Shown here: one piece after another, positions 32,618 to 43,887 of the stretch
Position numbering within the stretch: position 1 is the first letter of the stretch
Layout of the letters: each line of letters starts with the position of its first letter
DNA from: Symsagittifera roscoffensis
Taxonomy: Eukaryota > Xenacoelomorpha > Acoela > Convolutidae
Direction of reading: 5' to 3'
Assembly (NCBI RefSeq): GCF_963678635.1
Contig: NC_087070.1
Span: forward strand, 9,458,539 to 9,522,538
Length of the DNA stretch: 64,000 nucleotides
Made by a program: the position numbers and the translations under genes
The notes under the pieces: generated by a model
What the model saw: the letters and a program-made list of their open reading frames with translations, nothing else
Told to the model about the DNA's origin: nothing
The model's database searches: none

Positions 32618-35419
32618 ATTTCGCTCCGTTTTTTGTGGCGGGAGGATACCACTTCCGATGTGGTAGTTCATCAGTACACTCGCCATATATTCGGCGCACG
32701 GGATTCGCCTACGTGCGCCAATTTCGCGTTGCGTGAAACAGCAACTGATAATATGTCCACATACCCTGAGGCCGCCTCAGTCGTAAATGAAAATTTTTAC
32801 ATGGACGATTACTTGGATTCATTCGAGAACGTTACCCAAGCAATTAAAACTAGTCGCAATTTGGTTTCCTTACTAAAATTGGGAGGATTTAATTTGACTA
32901 AATTTGTCAGTAATGCTGATGAAATCACTTCAGCAATGAACCCCGAGGAATCCGAAACCTCATCTTCACCCATCAAGGAAATATGTAACGGTGCCGAACA
33001 ATCATCACACGTCTTAGGTCTTAAGTGGGACCATGTGAAAGACACATTGGTTGTTAGCAGAGGCGTGGATCGTCCTCTCGATAAAGCAATAACTCAACGA
33101 ACCGTCTTGAGTTTCGTCTCTTCTGTGTTTGACCTTGTTGGGTTAGTAGCTCCATACACAGTTAGGGCCCGTCTTTTACTGAAAGATATTTGGAAAATCA
33201 GTGGTCAAAGTTGGGACGACGAATTGCCAGAAGACATAAGAGATAAGTTTCTCGAGTGGCACTCCGGTCTCCCTCTCTTAGGGCAATTGACTATTCCCCG
33301 TTGTTACTTCACAGAGCCTGTTGATCAAATTGAGCTCCACATGTTCGGTGATAGCTCGCAGGACGTTTTCTGTGCTGTTGGATTTTTGCGCGCGCGACTT
33401 GCGAGCTCGCATAAAACTCAAATATCCTTCATTCTTGGTAAAGCTCGCGTTGCGCCCATGAAAGCGCTATCTATACCGAAGCTAGAGCTTCAAGCTGCTC
33501 TGCTCGCCACACGACTAAAAGATGATATACTAACCGCACTTACCGTCTCTATTAATCATGTCTTTATGTGGACAGATAGTACAACAGTTTTGCAGTGGCT
33601 AAACTCCACTGAAAAATTACCTGTATTCGTCGCTAATCGTGTCGGCGAAATCCTCGAGTCGACCACTATTGATGAGTGGCACCATGTTCTGAGCGGCGAT
33701 AATCCAGCTGATACCGGTACGCGGGGGATTTCTTCGGAAGCCCTAAAGGATAGCAGCTGGGTTATTGGTCCGAGCATCCTCAGGACTACTGATTGGCCGT
33801 TTATACCCGACGAACGTGTAATCAATAAAATTTGTTTGAAGGGTCCTACTTGTGATGTTGATAATTGCTTGGAGACATCATCATCCTTCGTCACCGATGT
33901 CACATCAATCAAACATCCCGAACACGGGTTCAATTGGGAAAGGTTCAGTTCCTTTACAAGATATAAACGAGTAGTCGCTTTTATGTTGAGGGTGTTGCCT
34001 TCACATAAGCATTTTCGTGGTAAAGACTTACGAATCACCGACCCCACTGAACTTGATATTGCAGAAAGCAAACTGATTCATCTTGCTCAGATGGAATCCT
34101 TTCCCATTGAGTTAAAAGCACTCACCGCTGGCAAACCTATTAAGAATAGTAGTAAAATTGCCACATACTCGCCATTTATCGGTCCCGCTGGAATCATTCG
34201 TTCCACCGGACGGATTGTGCGCTTAGTGAATACCGAGTTTGATACTAAGCACCCAATAATACTCGACGCCCGACATACCTTAGTTCGTTTGTTGGCCCGC
34301 AGCCTCCACCATAAGCATTTTCATCAAGGATTAGATTACATGCACTCCGTTTTAAATATGAAATATGCAGTACTTGGGTTGCGTCGACTACTTCGGTCTA
34401 TCGAAAATCAATGTGTAACATGCCGTAAACGCAAAGCAAGCACAATCCAGCCAATTATGTCCGATTTACCGGTCGAACGTCTCGGATACAAGCAACCACC
34501 CTTCAATCATACGGGTGTGGATTACTTTGGACCGCTTTACGTTCGGGTTCGCAGAAGCACGGAAAAAAGATGGGGATTCCTTTTTACTTGCCTCACCACC
34601 AGGGCTGTACACCTTGAGATTGTACCATCTCTGGACACCAGTTCGTGTGTCATGGGCATTGAACGTTTCGTTGCGCGCCGTGGTACGCCAAGCACAATCT
34701 GGTCGGATAATGGCACGAACTTCGTTGGTGCGGAAAAGGAATTACTTGCCTGCATCAAGAGCTGGAATGGCATGGCTCCGACCATTTTTGCACATAAAGG
34801 TGTTACTTGGAAATTTAACCCGCCAGGCGCACCCCATCATGGCGGCTCCTGGGAACGCCTCGTCCGAAGCGTGAAGCGCGTGCTGTACGATATCCTAGGC
34901 AGTAGGCGAGTCACTGAAGAGGTGTTAGGAACAACACTCTGCTTAGTTGAACAGGCTTTGAATTCGAGGCCAATCACTCCCGTTAGTACCGATTCACGTG
35001 AGTTAGAAGCGTTAACCCCAAACCATTTTTTGCTTGGACAACATGCCACAAGCTTTCCTTCGCTTTTACCCGGGGAGCACTTCGATCACAAGAAAAGGTA
35101 CGTGCGAGCGCAGTCATATGCTAACGCGATTTGGTCTCGTTGGCTTCGAGAATATGTTCCCTCGCTGAATAAGCGTGTCAAGTGGCACACTCATTCTGAC
35201 TTCACTCTTAAAACAGGCGATCTCGTGTGGGTGATTGAGTCCGATAGTCCGCGTGGGTACTACCCTCTCGCCCGAATCGTCAAGCTAAACTACGGACAGG
35301 ACGGTTGCGCCCGATCCGCCCTTGTCAGGACCGCAACCCGTGAAGTCACGCGGCCGACCGTTAAGCTCGCTCCGGTTCTTCCTTCTTCAGGGGGGGAGGA
35401 TGTTGCAATGCAAATGTAG
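32606..35419 (+). CDS. BEL/Pao pol: RT (partial), RNase H, integrase
   Basis: After the deletion RT resumes at LRFLWRED. HIFGARDSPTCANFALR and the catalytic FYMDD are present, but the first catalytic Asp (motif A) is gone. RNase H follows with FGDSS, KLELQAALLA, WTDSTTVL and NPADTGTRG, so its acidic residues are in place. Integrase has the HHKHFH...CVTCRKRK zinc-binding region and a complete catalytic triad: D near residue 638 in GVDYFG, D near 701 in WSDNGTNF and E near 750 in GGSWERL. The frame ends seven codons beyond the purine tract, inside the 3' LTR. Confidence 0.9.
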   Translation: MGLLISLRFLWREDTTSDVVVHQYTRHIFGARDSPTCANFALRETATDNMSTYPEAASVVNENFYMDDYLDSFENVTQAIKTSRNLVSLLKLGGFNLTKFVSNADEITSAMNPEESETSSSPIKEICNGAEQSSHVLGLKWDHVKDTLVVSRGVDRPLDKAITQRTVLSFVSSVFDLVGLVAPYTVRARLLLKDIWKISGQSWDDELPEDIRDKFLEWHSGLPLLGQLTIPRCYFTEPVDQIELHMFGDSSQDVFCAVGFLRARLASSHKTQISFILGKARVAPMKALSIPKLELQAALLATRLKDDILTALTVSINHVFMWTDSTTVLQWLNSTEKLPVFVANRVGEILESTTIDEWHHVLSGDNPADTGTRGISSEALKDSSWVIGPSILRTTDWPFIPDERVINKICLKGPTCDVDNCLETSSSFVTDVTSIKHPEHGFNWERFSSFTRYKRVVAFMLRVLPSHKHFRGKDLRITDPTELDIAESKLIHLAQMESFPIELKALTAGKPIKNSSKIATYSPFIGPAGIIRSTGRIVRLVNTEFDTKHPIILDARHTLVRLLARSLHHKHFHQGLDYMHSVLNMKYAVLGLRRLLRSIENQCVTCRKRKASTIQPIMSDLPVERLGYKQPPFNHTGVDYFGPLYVRVRRSTEKRWGFLFTCLTTRAVHLEIVPSLDTSSCVMGIERFVARRGTPSTIWSDNGTNFVGAEKELLACIKSWNGMAPTIFAHKGVTWKFNPPGAPHHGGSWERLVRSVKRVLYDILGSRRVTEEVLGTTLCLVEQALNSRPITPVSTDSRELEALTPNHFLLGQHATSFPSLLPGEHFDHKKRYVRAQSYANAIWSRWLREYVPSLNKRVKWHTHSDFTLKTGDLVWVIESDSPRGYYPLARIVKLNYGQDGCARSALVRTATREVTRPTVKLAPVLPSSGGEDVAMQM
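35389..35400 (+). other. Polypurine tract
   Basis: AGGGGGGGAGGA directly abuts the first base of the 3' LTR, as required for plus-strand priming. Confidence 0.85.
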
Positions 35420-35857
35420 AATAAAACAAGAGTATAGATGCATATAAAATAAGCACAGTTGGCCAAGCGGACTAAGACAAAGTAAGCTAACGCCGATTAT
35501 ATGTGTGAAATAACAGTTGACGTAGGTTCGAGTCCCCCACCTGCCCATGTATTAATATACTAAAAACGGGGGTTACTTCCTATTTTAACTGTTTTTTGGT
35601 TCTAATTCGGTTCAGCCTTGATTAAGGTTGACCGCCAAAAAGAGCAATTTGTCTCAAGGACATTACCGACCGGTTCTTGTGGCTAGCTTGCGCCGATTTG
35701 TACCAAAAACGGACAGATGCTAAAAATGTTGTATGATTTCCTGATCAATAGAAAAATACCGAAGTTTATCTATTGCTTGAGTTATTTACCGATAAATATC
35801 TCTTATTAATTTACGAATTTGGATTCAATTATTTTCGTTTGGAGATTAGCGAGCATA
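35401..35857 (+). repeat. 3' LTR
   Basis: Same length as the 5' LTR (457 bp), with three substitutions (GCCGATTTGT, ATGATTTCC and CGAAGTTT versions). It begins TGTTGC and is followed by CCGGT. Confidence 0.95.
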
Positions 35858-35862
35858 CCGGT

Positions 35863-37007
35863 AACGACAGTTCAAAGAGACAAAACTTAGTTTCAAGATG
35901 TCCATGTGTTAAAATACCATTTTCTTAAATTATATAATTATATTAACAATTTCAATATTGCTTTATATATTAGTAATAAGAAACAGTAATAATAAATATA
36001 TTATTCTAAATTTCCTAATACGAATTTCTTAATTACTTAATATATATAATTTCGGAGAAAGGCATTGAAGTTTTGGTTGAACACATTAGACAGTTCAAAG
36101 AGCCACTGCCACCATGATGCGATAATGCTGTTAGATTGAATTTCCATTTTAAGCCCCAATGCGCGAATGAAGAGAGTGCGTGGCGTTCCGTTTATTTTTT
36201 TTGATGTTGCAATTTAATTTTTCCATCGAAGTGTGTGCACATTTGTTAGGGGTTGATGATTTTATAGAACCATTCATTTTTCTTCTACCAGGAGAAAGTT
36301 TCTTAGTTTTGAAGAAAAAATTTTGAGAACTTAGTTTTAATGGTAAATTTTTGCGTTCAGATTTTTCAAAAAGAGGCCAGATATTCCTCTCTTCAAATTT
36401 TCTGGCTGCAATTTTTTGCGAACCTTTGAAAATATACAAATAATTTTAAGCTGGTCGTATCATGTATCACTTTTATCGACCTTGATCAATATTAATTGAT
36501 ATATATAATTTATTTCGAAAAGCGGGCATTCGGTTGACCTATACAGTTGACATATAATTTTACCATCTCAACCCAGGTGTTAAAGCGATCGAAATTCTTT
36601 TCGTCGAGTTCAAAATATCAGTGCTTATTCAATGATCTACTGATTATTCTCGAAACCAAAATTAAAAAAAATTGAAGTCATTCCTGTTTTTCATACGGTC
36701 ATCTCGTAATCAAAGAACTTCGTAGATATAATTACGGAAACTTTAAAAGCTTCAGAATCCCAGAGATTGTGTGTAAGAATCAATTTGATAGTCAGTTAAA
36801 TTACGCATTTAAATTATTTAATCAGTTTGAATCAGGAATGAAGCCATGCAGTTAACTTTTGTAATAATCAGTTAGCATTTAATCGATCTTGCAAAAGTGA
36901 AGATCAATTTTCATGCCTTTTCCTGAAACAGTTTTGCTGAAAATATTTCAGACAATATCTAGTACCACAAATCGTTATACAAATTACAGACTGATTGAAA
37001 ATTAAGT
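35863..37007. other. AT-rich spacer
   Basis: No gene or element is recognised. A 96-codon minus-strand frame at 36149-36439 is Lys/Asn-rich and unsupported. Confidence 0.5.
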
Positions 37008-40000
37008 TCAAATTGACAAATTAAATTTTACATACTCTTCAAACATCTTGAGCTCTATCAATACATCGTCTGATATTTTGTTCAAAATCACTGGTACAAA
37101 ATCAAACAGTACGAGTAATTTCAGTTCAGCAGTTTCCATATCTCGGTACAGCTCGAAAGCGATGCTTGCTGCAAATTCGGGCCACGAATAATCCTGTGCT
37201 TGCAAAGCTACCCGAATAGAGTTAATTGTCGTGTCGTGGCCGCTAAGAAAAATCAACTTGAACGGGTTTTCGACGTCGAGAGAATTGAGAATATTCTGGA
37301 AGAGTCGTGAGCATGACTTTGCCACTCCATTTTGGGCTAAAAAAGGACCAATTACAGCATCTAACTTTGATTTTTTTTAAATAAGGGAGTTAGTTCTAAA
37401 TGACATCAAAGTCCTGTACTTGTGTAATGCATCAGCTAAGAGCTTTTTTTAAAAAGTTTTTAGTTCGCACAAAGATTAAAAGAACAGAAAGCTGTCATAT
37501 CATAGAAGTTTCGTTTTATATAGACCCCACATCAATTTTCTTTGACCATTTAAAAACAAGTTAGCCTTATATTCTGCAACGGATCTAGAATTTTTTCGGG
37601 GCATCCCAAATTTTTGTCGAATTTTTTTGGTTCATCAACATGGTTGCTTTTAGCCAGATCAAACAACTCAGAACACTAAAAGGATCCTGATTCGCCAAAT
37701 TTTCATGCCGCAGTCAATTTTTGCCGAACCAATTGTGTTGTTTTTGAGCACTTTTTTGAAGGATTTGACAAAAAAAAATGATTTTTTTTTGCGCGCGATC
37801 CAAGCTCAAGTTTAGCTTATAATGACGCCAAATTTTTCGAAGTGGGTCCAAGATAAATCACTGTGCAAAATGGCGCCAAAGAGAGGACGCTTTGGGTTGT
37901 CAGGGTGTCGAATTTATGAGGACGGGGGGGGGGGTGGTAGGGCGATATGCGAGTGTAGCGAATTCTGACCGTGTTGTCTTAGCGAGCCCAACAGCAAAAA
38001 AAAATCTGAAAATGAGCGAACCCAGGATTTTTTCAGCAGTGATGACGTAACTCAGCATTTTGCTGCTGCTCCACAAATCTTCATCATCAAAAGGCAGAGA
38101 AGCTACCGCTTTTTTTGCTCATCTGCAGAAACTCCGTCGAGGTCAAAGGTCAGAAACGAAGTGACATAGTCCCTCACATTCTGAAGGTCGATTGATTCTT
38201 CTGCGACTTCAAATCGAGAGGCGAAGTCAAGTGCCCATTTCTGGAAACCAGGAATTTCGCGCACCATGAAATTGTAGGAGTTGGCTTTGTGACACGAGTC
38301 TCGAAGTTCCGGGAAACTAAAAAAGACGCAAGTTTTCAAGATATTTATATAGATTATTATTCAATCTAAAGCTGATTATTGCCTTCATGAAAAAATCAAA
38401 TATGAGCTCGTCGGGCAAAAAAAAATGAAATTTTACTTTTAAAACCATGTGTTTTCCGTTTGAGGGAACTATCAGCCAATTTCAATAAATCCAGGAAATA
38501 GTAAGAAAGTATTATTTTTTGTCACGTTTATACTGCATTTCGCAAAAATGTATACTGTATTTGATAGGAAAAATTGAAGATTTACTTAAAGAGAACAGTT
38601 GATTACCGTTTGAAGGGAACAAGCAGCCAATTTTCGTCGGCATTATCGAAAACCCAAGTTTTGATTTTCGGGTTCTGTCGCGGACCCGTTTGCTCCTGCT
38701 CAAACAACCCGCCGAGCAAACAGCGCAACGACTCAACTGTTCGCTCGGTCCGGGACGAAAACGCGCAGACTCTTTGACTCGGCTGCTCGCCTTCCGTGCA
38801 TGAGTTCGCTATACGTTCAACTTCGGAAGTGTAGCGAGTTTTGAGTCGTTTTCCGAGTGATCGCAGTTGTTTTGCTCCTTTTGAAGTCAGTTTTCCGCTA
38901 CGGCTGAAATATCCACACAGACTTTGAAATTCAATCAAAAAATAAGATCGTGTTCTTGAGTCTCGAGTATTGAAAAATCTAGAATAAGATGTAACTTGTG
39001 TCATAAATATCGCATGAAAAAAAAACAATTAAGAAAGTTAATGGGGTCGACCTTTCTTTGACCTTTTTGTCCACCTTAATTTTTGACCTTTTTTAAATCG
39101 TCTCAATTGATATTCCGGGCTCTCCTTTTGAGGAACCAATGTGATCAAACTTTTCGCACCGAAGGTAAGTTTTAGCAAAAAAAAACAGACCAAATTGATA
39201 TTTTGAGCAATTTTGTTAAGGTTTCGATCAAAAATTGCTTTTTGTTGCGCGGGACCTAATTTCAAATTTAGTATTAATTGGCGCCAAAAGAACTTTTATA
39301 TAACATTCTGGATCTCTTGAACTATCCCCCCCCCCCCTTTGTAAAAAGGGGGAGACTCGTTACTAAGTACAAATTTTACATATGCTTAACCATTGAATTA
39401 TTTCTTTATAGGGGTGGCAATTCGTGATTAGTTTAGGAGGGGGGGGGGGGGGGGGGGGGGAGTTAAAGAGATCCAAAGTTTTAGTATGCGAGGCTGAAAT
39501 TCGAGGTCGTAAAATGGTAGAGTGGGAACCCTATGGGTAGAGAGAGTGTCGAATCGAATTCCTCGGGGGTAAGTTGGGTAACGTACCGAAAAGTAAACAC
39601 GTCTTACTCGTAAGCCAATCAGAATCGAGAAAAAATATATAATTCGTTCGTTGTTTTCTTATCTCGATTCTGATTGGCTTACGACTGGTCTTCTTTATGA
39701 CACTCGATTGTGATTGGTCTACGGCTTGTCTCTCAAAGCATTTTTACATTTTGAAGCACTTCGTCTATTTATAAGTTCAATTAAAACATACTCAGTGACA
39801 GTTAGAATCTCCATTTCATTTCTCGCTGCTGTAAACTTCTCACACTCTTCAGGAAAAACCACCAATTTCACATTCTCGTATTGAAGGTCATTGACCCCAT
39901 CGAAGCAATTCGGGTCCAAATTGTCGAAGAAAGACTCTTCAAATCGCTCATTCAGGGTATTCGAGATCAGCTTTCGGTACTTAAATGGCGTTCTATGACC

Positions 40001-40123
40001 GTGTCTGAATATAATCACACTTTTCACTCGAGTATAATTTCTTGCAAGTTCGGCCTCCAATAATTCTGTGTCATTGCTAGAAAGGCTTCGGAAATTGTCG
40101 AACTCTTCAAAATTGAGTTTCAT
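37008..40123 (-). CDS. Histidine acid phosphatase, four exons
   Basis: Phosphomonoesterase of the histidine acid phosphatase superfamily (lysosomal/prostatic acid phosphatase and relatives). Inferred exons: 40123-39792, 38903-38607, 38316-38052 and 37336-37008. Introns start GT (GTATGT, GTAATC, GTTACG) and end AG (TTTCAG, TTTTTTAG, TTTTTTAG). Exon 1 holds the catalytic RHGHRTP. Exon 2 has GKLTSKGAKQL and FSSRTERTVESL, which fit the conserved middle of the family. Exon 3 has LPFDDEDLW. Exon 4 has LSGHDTT, the proton-donor HD motif. In exon 3 one A is missing from a seven-A run near 38115. Restoring it makes the exons sum to 1224 nt, 407 residues, a normal family length. No signal peptide is visible at the first ATG, so an upstream exon may exist. 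The exon 2 start could instead be 38921, and the exon 3 end could lie about 30 nt further on. Confidence 0.8.
39609..39683. repeat. Perfect 22-bp inverted repeat in phosphatase intron 1
   Basis: Positions 39609-39630 are exactly complementary to 39662-39683, separated by 31 bases. Each arm contains a CCAAT/ATTGG pentamer. A degraded third arm (TGATTGGTCTACGGC) lies near 39711. It may be the end of a small foldback element. Confidence 0.7.
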
Positions 40124-40363
40124 TTCCAAACAAAGCAAATTAGTTATATTTGCAGATGGATCAATTTAGTTTACGTAGAGTAGAAGAGAGTCACTTTTTT
40201 GTCACAAAATCTAAGATTTCAGGACAACTCTATTTTGAATGGGAATTGCAATACTGAACAAAAAGGTAAATTTGTGATCAACAAACAACTAAATTTTAAG
40301 TTAAGTTACACGTCATTTTGAGAAGTGTTGCAATATTGACGTAATGGTAAATATAATATTGAT

Positions 40364-40820
40364 GGGTGCCGGACATCAAGCCGACGAGACTTCAAGCCGA
40401 ATTGTAAAATTAGGGACTTCAAGCCCAATAGTTCCTTATAAAGTCGTGAAATATGAATAATTTGAAAATTTTTTTGAAAAATTTCTGAGTTTCATGATAT
40501 TTCTTCACTAGTTATTGGCGTTTGGATATAAATTAAGCCTCCAAATGATGTTTTGGAAAGTTGAAATGCAAAACATGGTTGAAGGCATTTTTCATGTTTA
40601 TAATTTATGCATTTCAAAAACCGCCTGATGTTATCAATGGATGCGAATCACAAGTGGTGCATTGTCATGAATAACGCTTATTAGGGACTAAACTTGCCAA
40701 AATTTTAGAAAAGCAACGTTTTGCAGATGATAAAATAGCGTTTTGAGGTGCTTGTAAAGTTTTAATTTCGGCTTCAAGTCCCTTCGGCTTGAAGTCACGT
40801 CGGCTTGTTGTCCTAGACCC
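40364..40820 (+). mobile_element. Foldback-type element, left member of inverted pair
   Basis: A 457-bp segment starting GGGTGCCGGACATCAAGCC and ending GTCCTAGACCC. Its two ends carry repeated ACTTCAAGCCGA words in opposite orientation, so the segment has inverted termini of its own. No coding capacity. It lies just upstream of the phosphatase gene. Confidence 0.7.
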
Positions 40821-40912
40821 AAAATTGATACGTCATTCATCTCCCAAATATGCTAAAAATAATTCCGACCTCACATTCACGTAAAAAGATTGACATACAC
40901 ACGGGTCTAGGT

Positions 40913-41359
40913 CAACAAGCCGACGGGACTTCAAGCCGAAGGGACTTCAAGCCGAAATTGAAACTTTACAAGCACCTCAAAACGCTATTTTATCATCTGT
41001 AAAAAGTTGTTTTTCGAAAACTTTGGCAAGTTTAGTCCATAATAAGCGTTATTCATGAAAATGCACCTCTTGTGATTGGCATCCGTTAATACTATCAGCC
41101 GGTTTTTGAAATGCATTAATTATAAACATGAAAAATGCCTTCAACCATGTTTTAATTTTCAACTTTCCGAAACATCATTTGGAGGCTCAAATTATATGCA
41201 AACGCCAATAACTAGTGAAGAAAGATCATAAAATTCAGAAATTCTTTAAAAAAGTTTTCAAATTATTCATATTTCACGACTTTATAAGGAATTATTCGGC
41301 TTGAAGTCCCTAATTTTACAATTCGGCTTGAAGTCCCGTCGGCTTGATATCCGGCACCC
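40913..41359 (-). mobile_element. Foldback-type element, right member of inverted pair
   Basis: It is the reverse complement of 40364-40820 with moderate divergence, starting GGGTCTAGGTCAACAAGCC and ending CCGGCACCC. A 92-bp spacer separates the two. Together they could form a stem of about 450 bp. Confidence 0.7.
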
Positions 41360-43561
41360 CATACACACAATTTATCCGCAACAAGCCTAAGAATATGCTT
41401 AAAAATTATCCCACCACGAGTTTAGAAGAAAATTAGTTTTACAGGGTTTTTCACCACCAAAGTATGATACCAGAAGTAAAGGCCAAAATCGGCCTGGCGA
41501 AAGAAGCGTTTTAGTCTTCTTTCAAACGAGTTTATCATTTTTCAAAAAATATCGAAAAATGGGTTTGAAATTTTTGGTTTTAAAGCAAAATTGTGGAAAA
41601 GTCACTCTTAATATTATCTCGTAATGAGCAAAAGTTTCAAAAATAAAACCCTTGGTTGGTAGTTTTCCTTAAGCTGAGTTAACTCTCCCACAATCGTACG
41701 TGCAAGAAATTACAATTTGAGTGAGAAAAAATCGAAAAAGCATTTTTTAAATTTATTTTGTTTTTCATGAATTTTGCGCACAGTTTATTTTTTCCTTGTT
41801 GCAATTTGTTAATTGTTTCATATTTCAGACAAAGTGTAAAAAGTTTTACGCATTTCAAACTCTAGTCTTGAAATTCTTGATATGCGTTTTACACGAATCA
41901 ACATTTTTTTGTACGCTCGAATTTTTTCTTCATTTTTTAGAAATAGAATCTTTCCCCTGGAAAAATTTGATTTCAGTGTCCAAGCAAGTACAGCACAATG
42001 AAAAGTTATCCTTGCCAAGGTAGATAATTCTCTTGCTTCGAGGAACAGATAATAATGGGCTGAAATTTGCTTATATAGCGCCCCTACTGGATATTTCCAT
42101 GCTATGGCGATCGCAACGCATCTCACCACAAACGGTCCCAATATTGGAACCATATTCAACCAAACATTTTATACCGAATTACATTCTTTGATAAAAATCA
42201 CTTAAGTATTTAGAGCTAACCAATCATGATCCTTTTTTAAAACTCATGGTAGTTTGCAAAGCTGTAACTATTTATAGTTTCAGCCGGGAAAAAGATAATT
42301 TAACTTAGAAAGCAGTTGCTCTTCCTCTCATTTAAGCTCGCAAAAAGACCAAAGTATACTAGACCTATTGAGACTAGGATATAGAAGAGTAAGATTAAGA
42401 TCAGTATTAGACTAAGAAGTTGCACGTATACCTCCGGCTGACAAAAATATAGCGTGACGAACAGACTGTGTACCCTATCCTCCGAAATTACTCTATGAGA
42501 AGGCTCCATCTAACCTAAACTCATCTGGTGCCACTAAACGAGTCTCGAGTAGACCTACACGACTTAAAGTTTCGAAAAACCTAGAAATAGATTAGAAAAC
42601 AAAAAAACATGTTGAAAGAAACCGAAAATAAATTTAGTTTATTTTCAGGTCTGAATGAACCGAATCAATTATTCAGAAAAAACCAGGTCACAGCAAAGAC
42701 TAAAAATTAGATACCTGTATTGCAAAGCAAAAAAAGCAGACAAAGACGATTACCGATAAGAATTTCAAGAAATCAGAATTAAAAGAAGGATACTAGATCA
42801 CTATCTACCAAACAACCTACATAACCTCAAAATACGGCATGTTCCCCAATTAAATTCCTTTTCCAGGTTTAAATAATAACTGAATAACACCACTGAATCG
42901 AATACAAACTGATGATATAGAACTGAGCTTCTCAAGATATTTTTGGTAGAATATTTCAAAAACATCCATCATCAGATTGCGATTTCTAGATTCCATCAGC
43001 AAAAAACTCATTTACTTAGAAGTCTCACAAAACAAATTATGAATTATAAAAAAATTAGCATGGTTCATTATAGTTTTTTTCCAATACAATCTAGACCTAT
43101 TTAAACAATCCCGAAACAATTTCGCACACTTTGTGATTTATATACAATCCTAGCATAGAAAAAAATAAATGAATGGAATCCAGAATGATAGTTTGATTGT
43201 TTTCCAAAGATATTTTAATGTAATTTAAAGTTTTCTAATAAACCAATCAATATTTCTGGCTCAGCAATTCAAACTGTCTCAGTAAATAGAATCTCTTAAA
43301 GGGTAGCTCCAAAAAACACACAGCATAGTTTTAAATTATAACACGATGTTCCACAAAATGACATTTCAAAACGCTTTAGTTCATCATTTATGAACACACA
43401 TGAAAATCTGAACGGAATTACAAGGTACAGGTCAGCTTCTCACTCGTTTTTTTTCCGCCAGTATAGCATGATATCGCTCTGCCTCCCTCATCCATGGCGC
43501 CGTTGGTCGCAAAAATCAAGGGGGTAAAAGAGGCATGCTCTACCTGCAGAACGCGGTCGTT
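41360..43561. other. AT-rich spacer
   Basis: No gene is recognised. The longest frames (around 41796-42159) show no domain and no splice context that I can support. Confidence 0.5.
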
Positions 43562-43887
43562 TTATTCGACTTTTTTCCGATTCTCATGGGTCTCTAGGAG
43601 TGGCTTCAGTTTTCGGTTCCTATTACTTGGAGCGTTCGGGTGTGTGAAACGGACGTCAAGAAACATTTTCTGTAGTGGCGCCCAAAAACCTCGACAAGAA
43701 ATATCCAGTCTAGTATTGTCTTCCAGATTGCTTCCACTTGCAAGTTCTTTCCCGTCAATTGGATCAGACCGGGCTCAACGCTCACATCCTTGCACATGTT
43801 ACGTAAAAAGTCGGCTTCGACGTCGCTGACAGCATTGTGACGCGTTATGAAGAAACCATCCAACTTACAAATCAAGGCATGGTCGAC
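43562..43887 (-). pseudogene. Fragment of transposon-associated RHN...RD protein
   Basis: The minus strand reads VDHALICKLDGFFITRHNA, then SDVEADFLRNMCKDVSVEP. After one frame change near 43735 it reads NTRLDISCRGFWAPLQKMF, then LDVRFTHPNAPSNRN, ending at a TAA. This combination (VDHAL.CK, RHN, EP, RLDI, FW, LDVR, HPNAPSN) is known to me as a C-terminal module of multicopy, transposon-associated invertebrate proteins. The spaced Asp/Glu residues suggest a restriction-enzyme-like nuclease fold, but that is inference. An in-frame TAA precedes it and nothing similar lies upstream, so it is an isolated relic. Confidence 0.55.

Larger units (their letters stand above)
26295..35857 (+). mobile_element. 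BEL/Pao LTR retrotransposon, recently inserted, defective
   Basis: Two 457-bp LTRs (26295-26751 and 35401-35857) differ at three positions only. They are flanked by the 5-bp duplication CCGGT (26290-26294 and 35858-35862). A primer-binding site follows the 5' LTR and a purine tract precedes the 3' LTR. The interior codes in order for gag with zinc knuckles, an aspartic protease, reverse transcriptase, RNase H and integrase, which is the BEL/Pao order. There is no env-like ORF. The coding frame changes at about 30812, 31190 and 31605, and at about 32615 a deletion removes part of reverse transcriptase. The copy is young by its LTRs but cannot mobilise itself. Confidence 0.95.

Noticed and set aside
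41796-42159. Opposed ORFs of 75 and 113 codons
   Set aside because: No domain, no splice context, AT-driven composition, and mutually overlapping on opposite strands.
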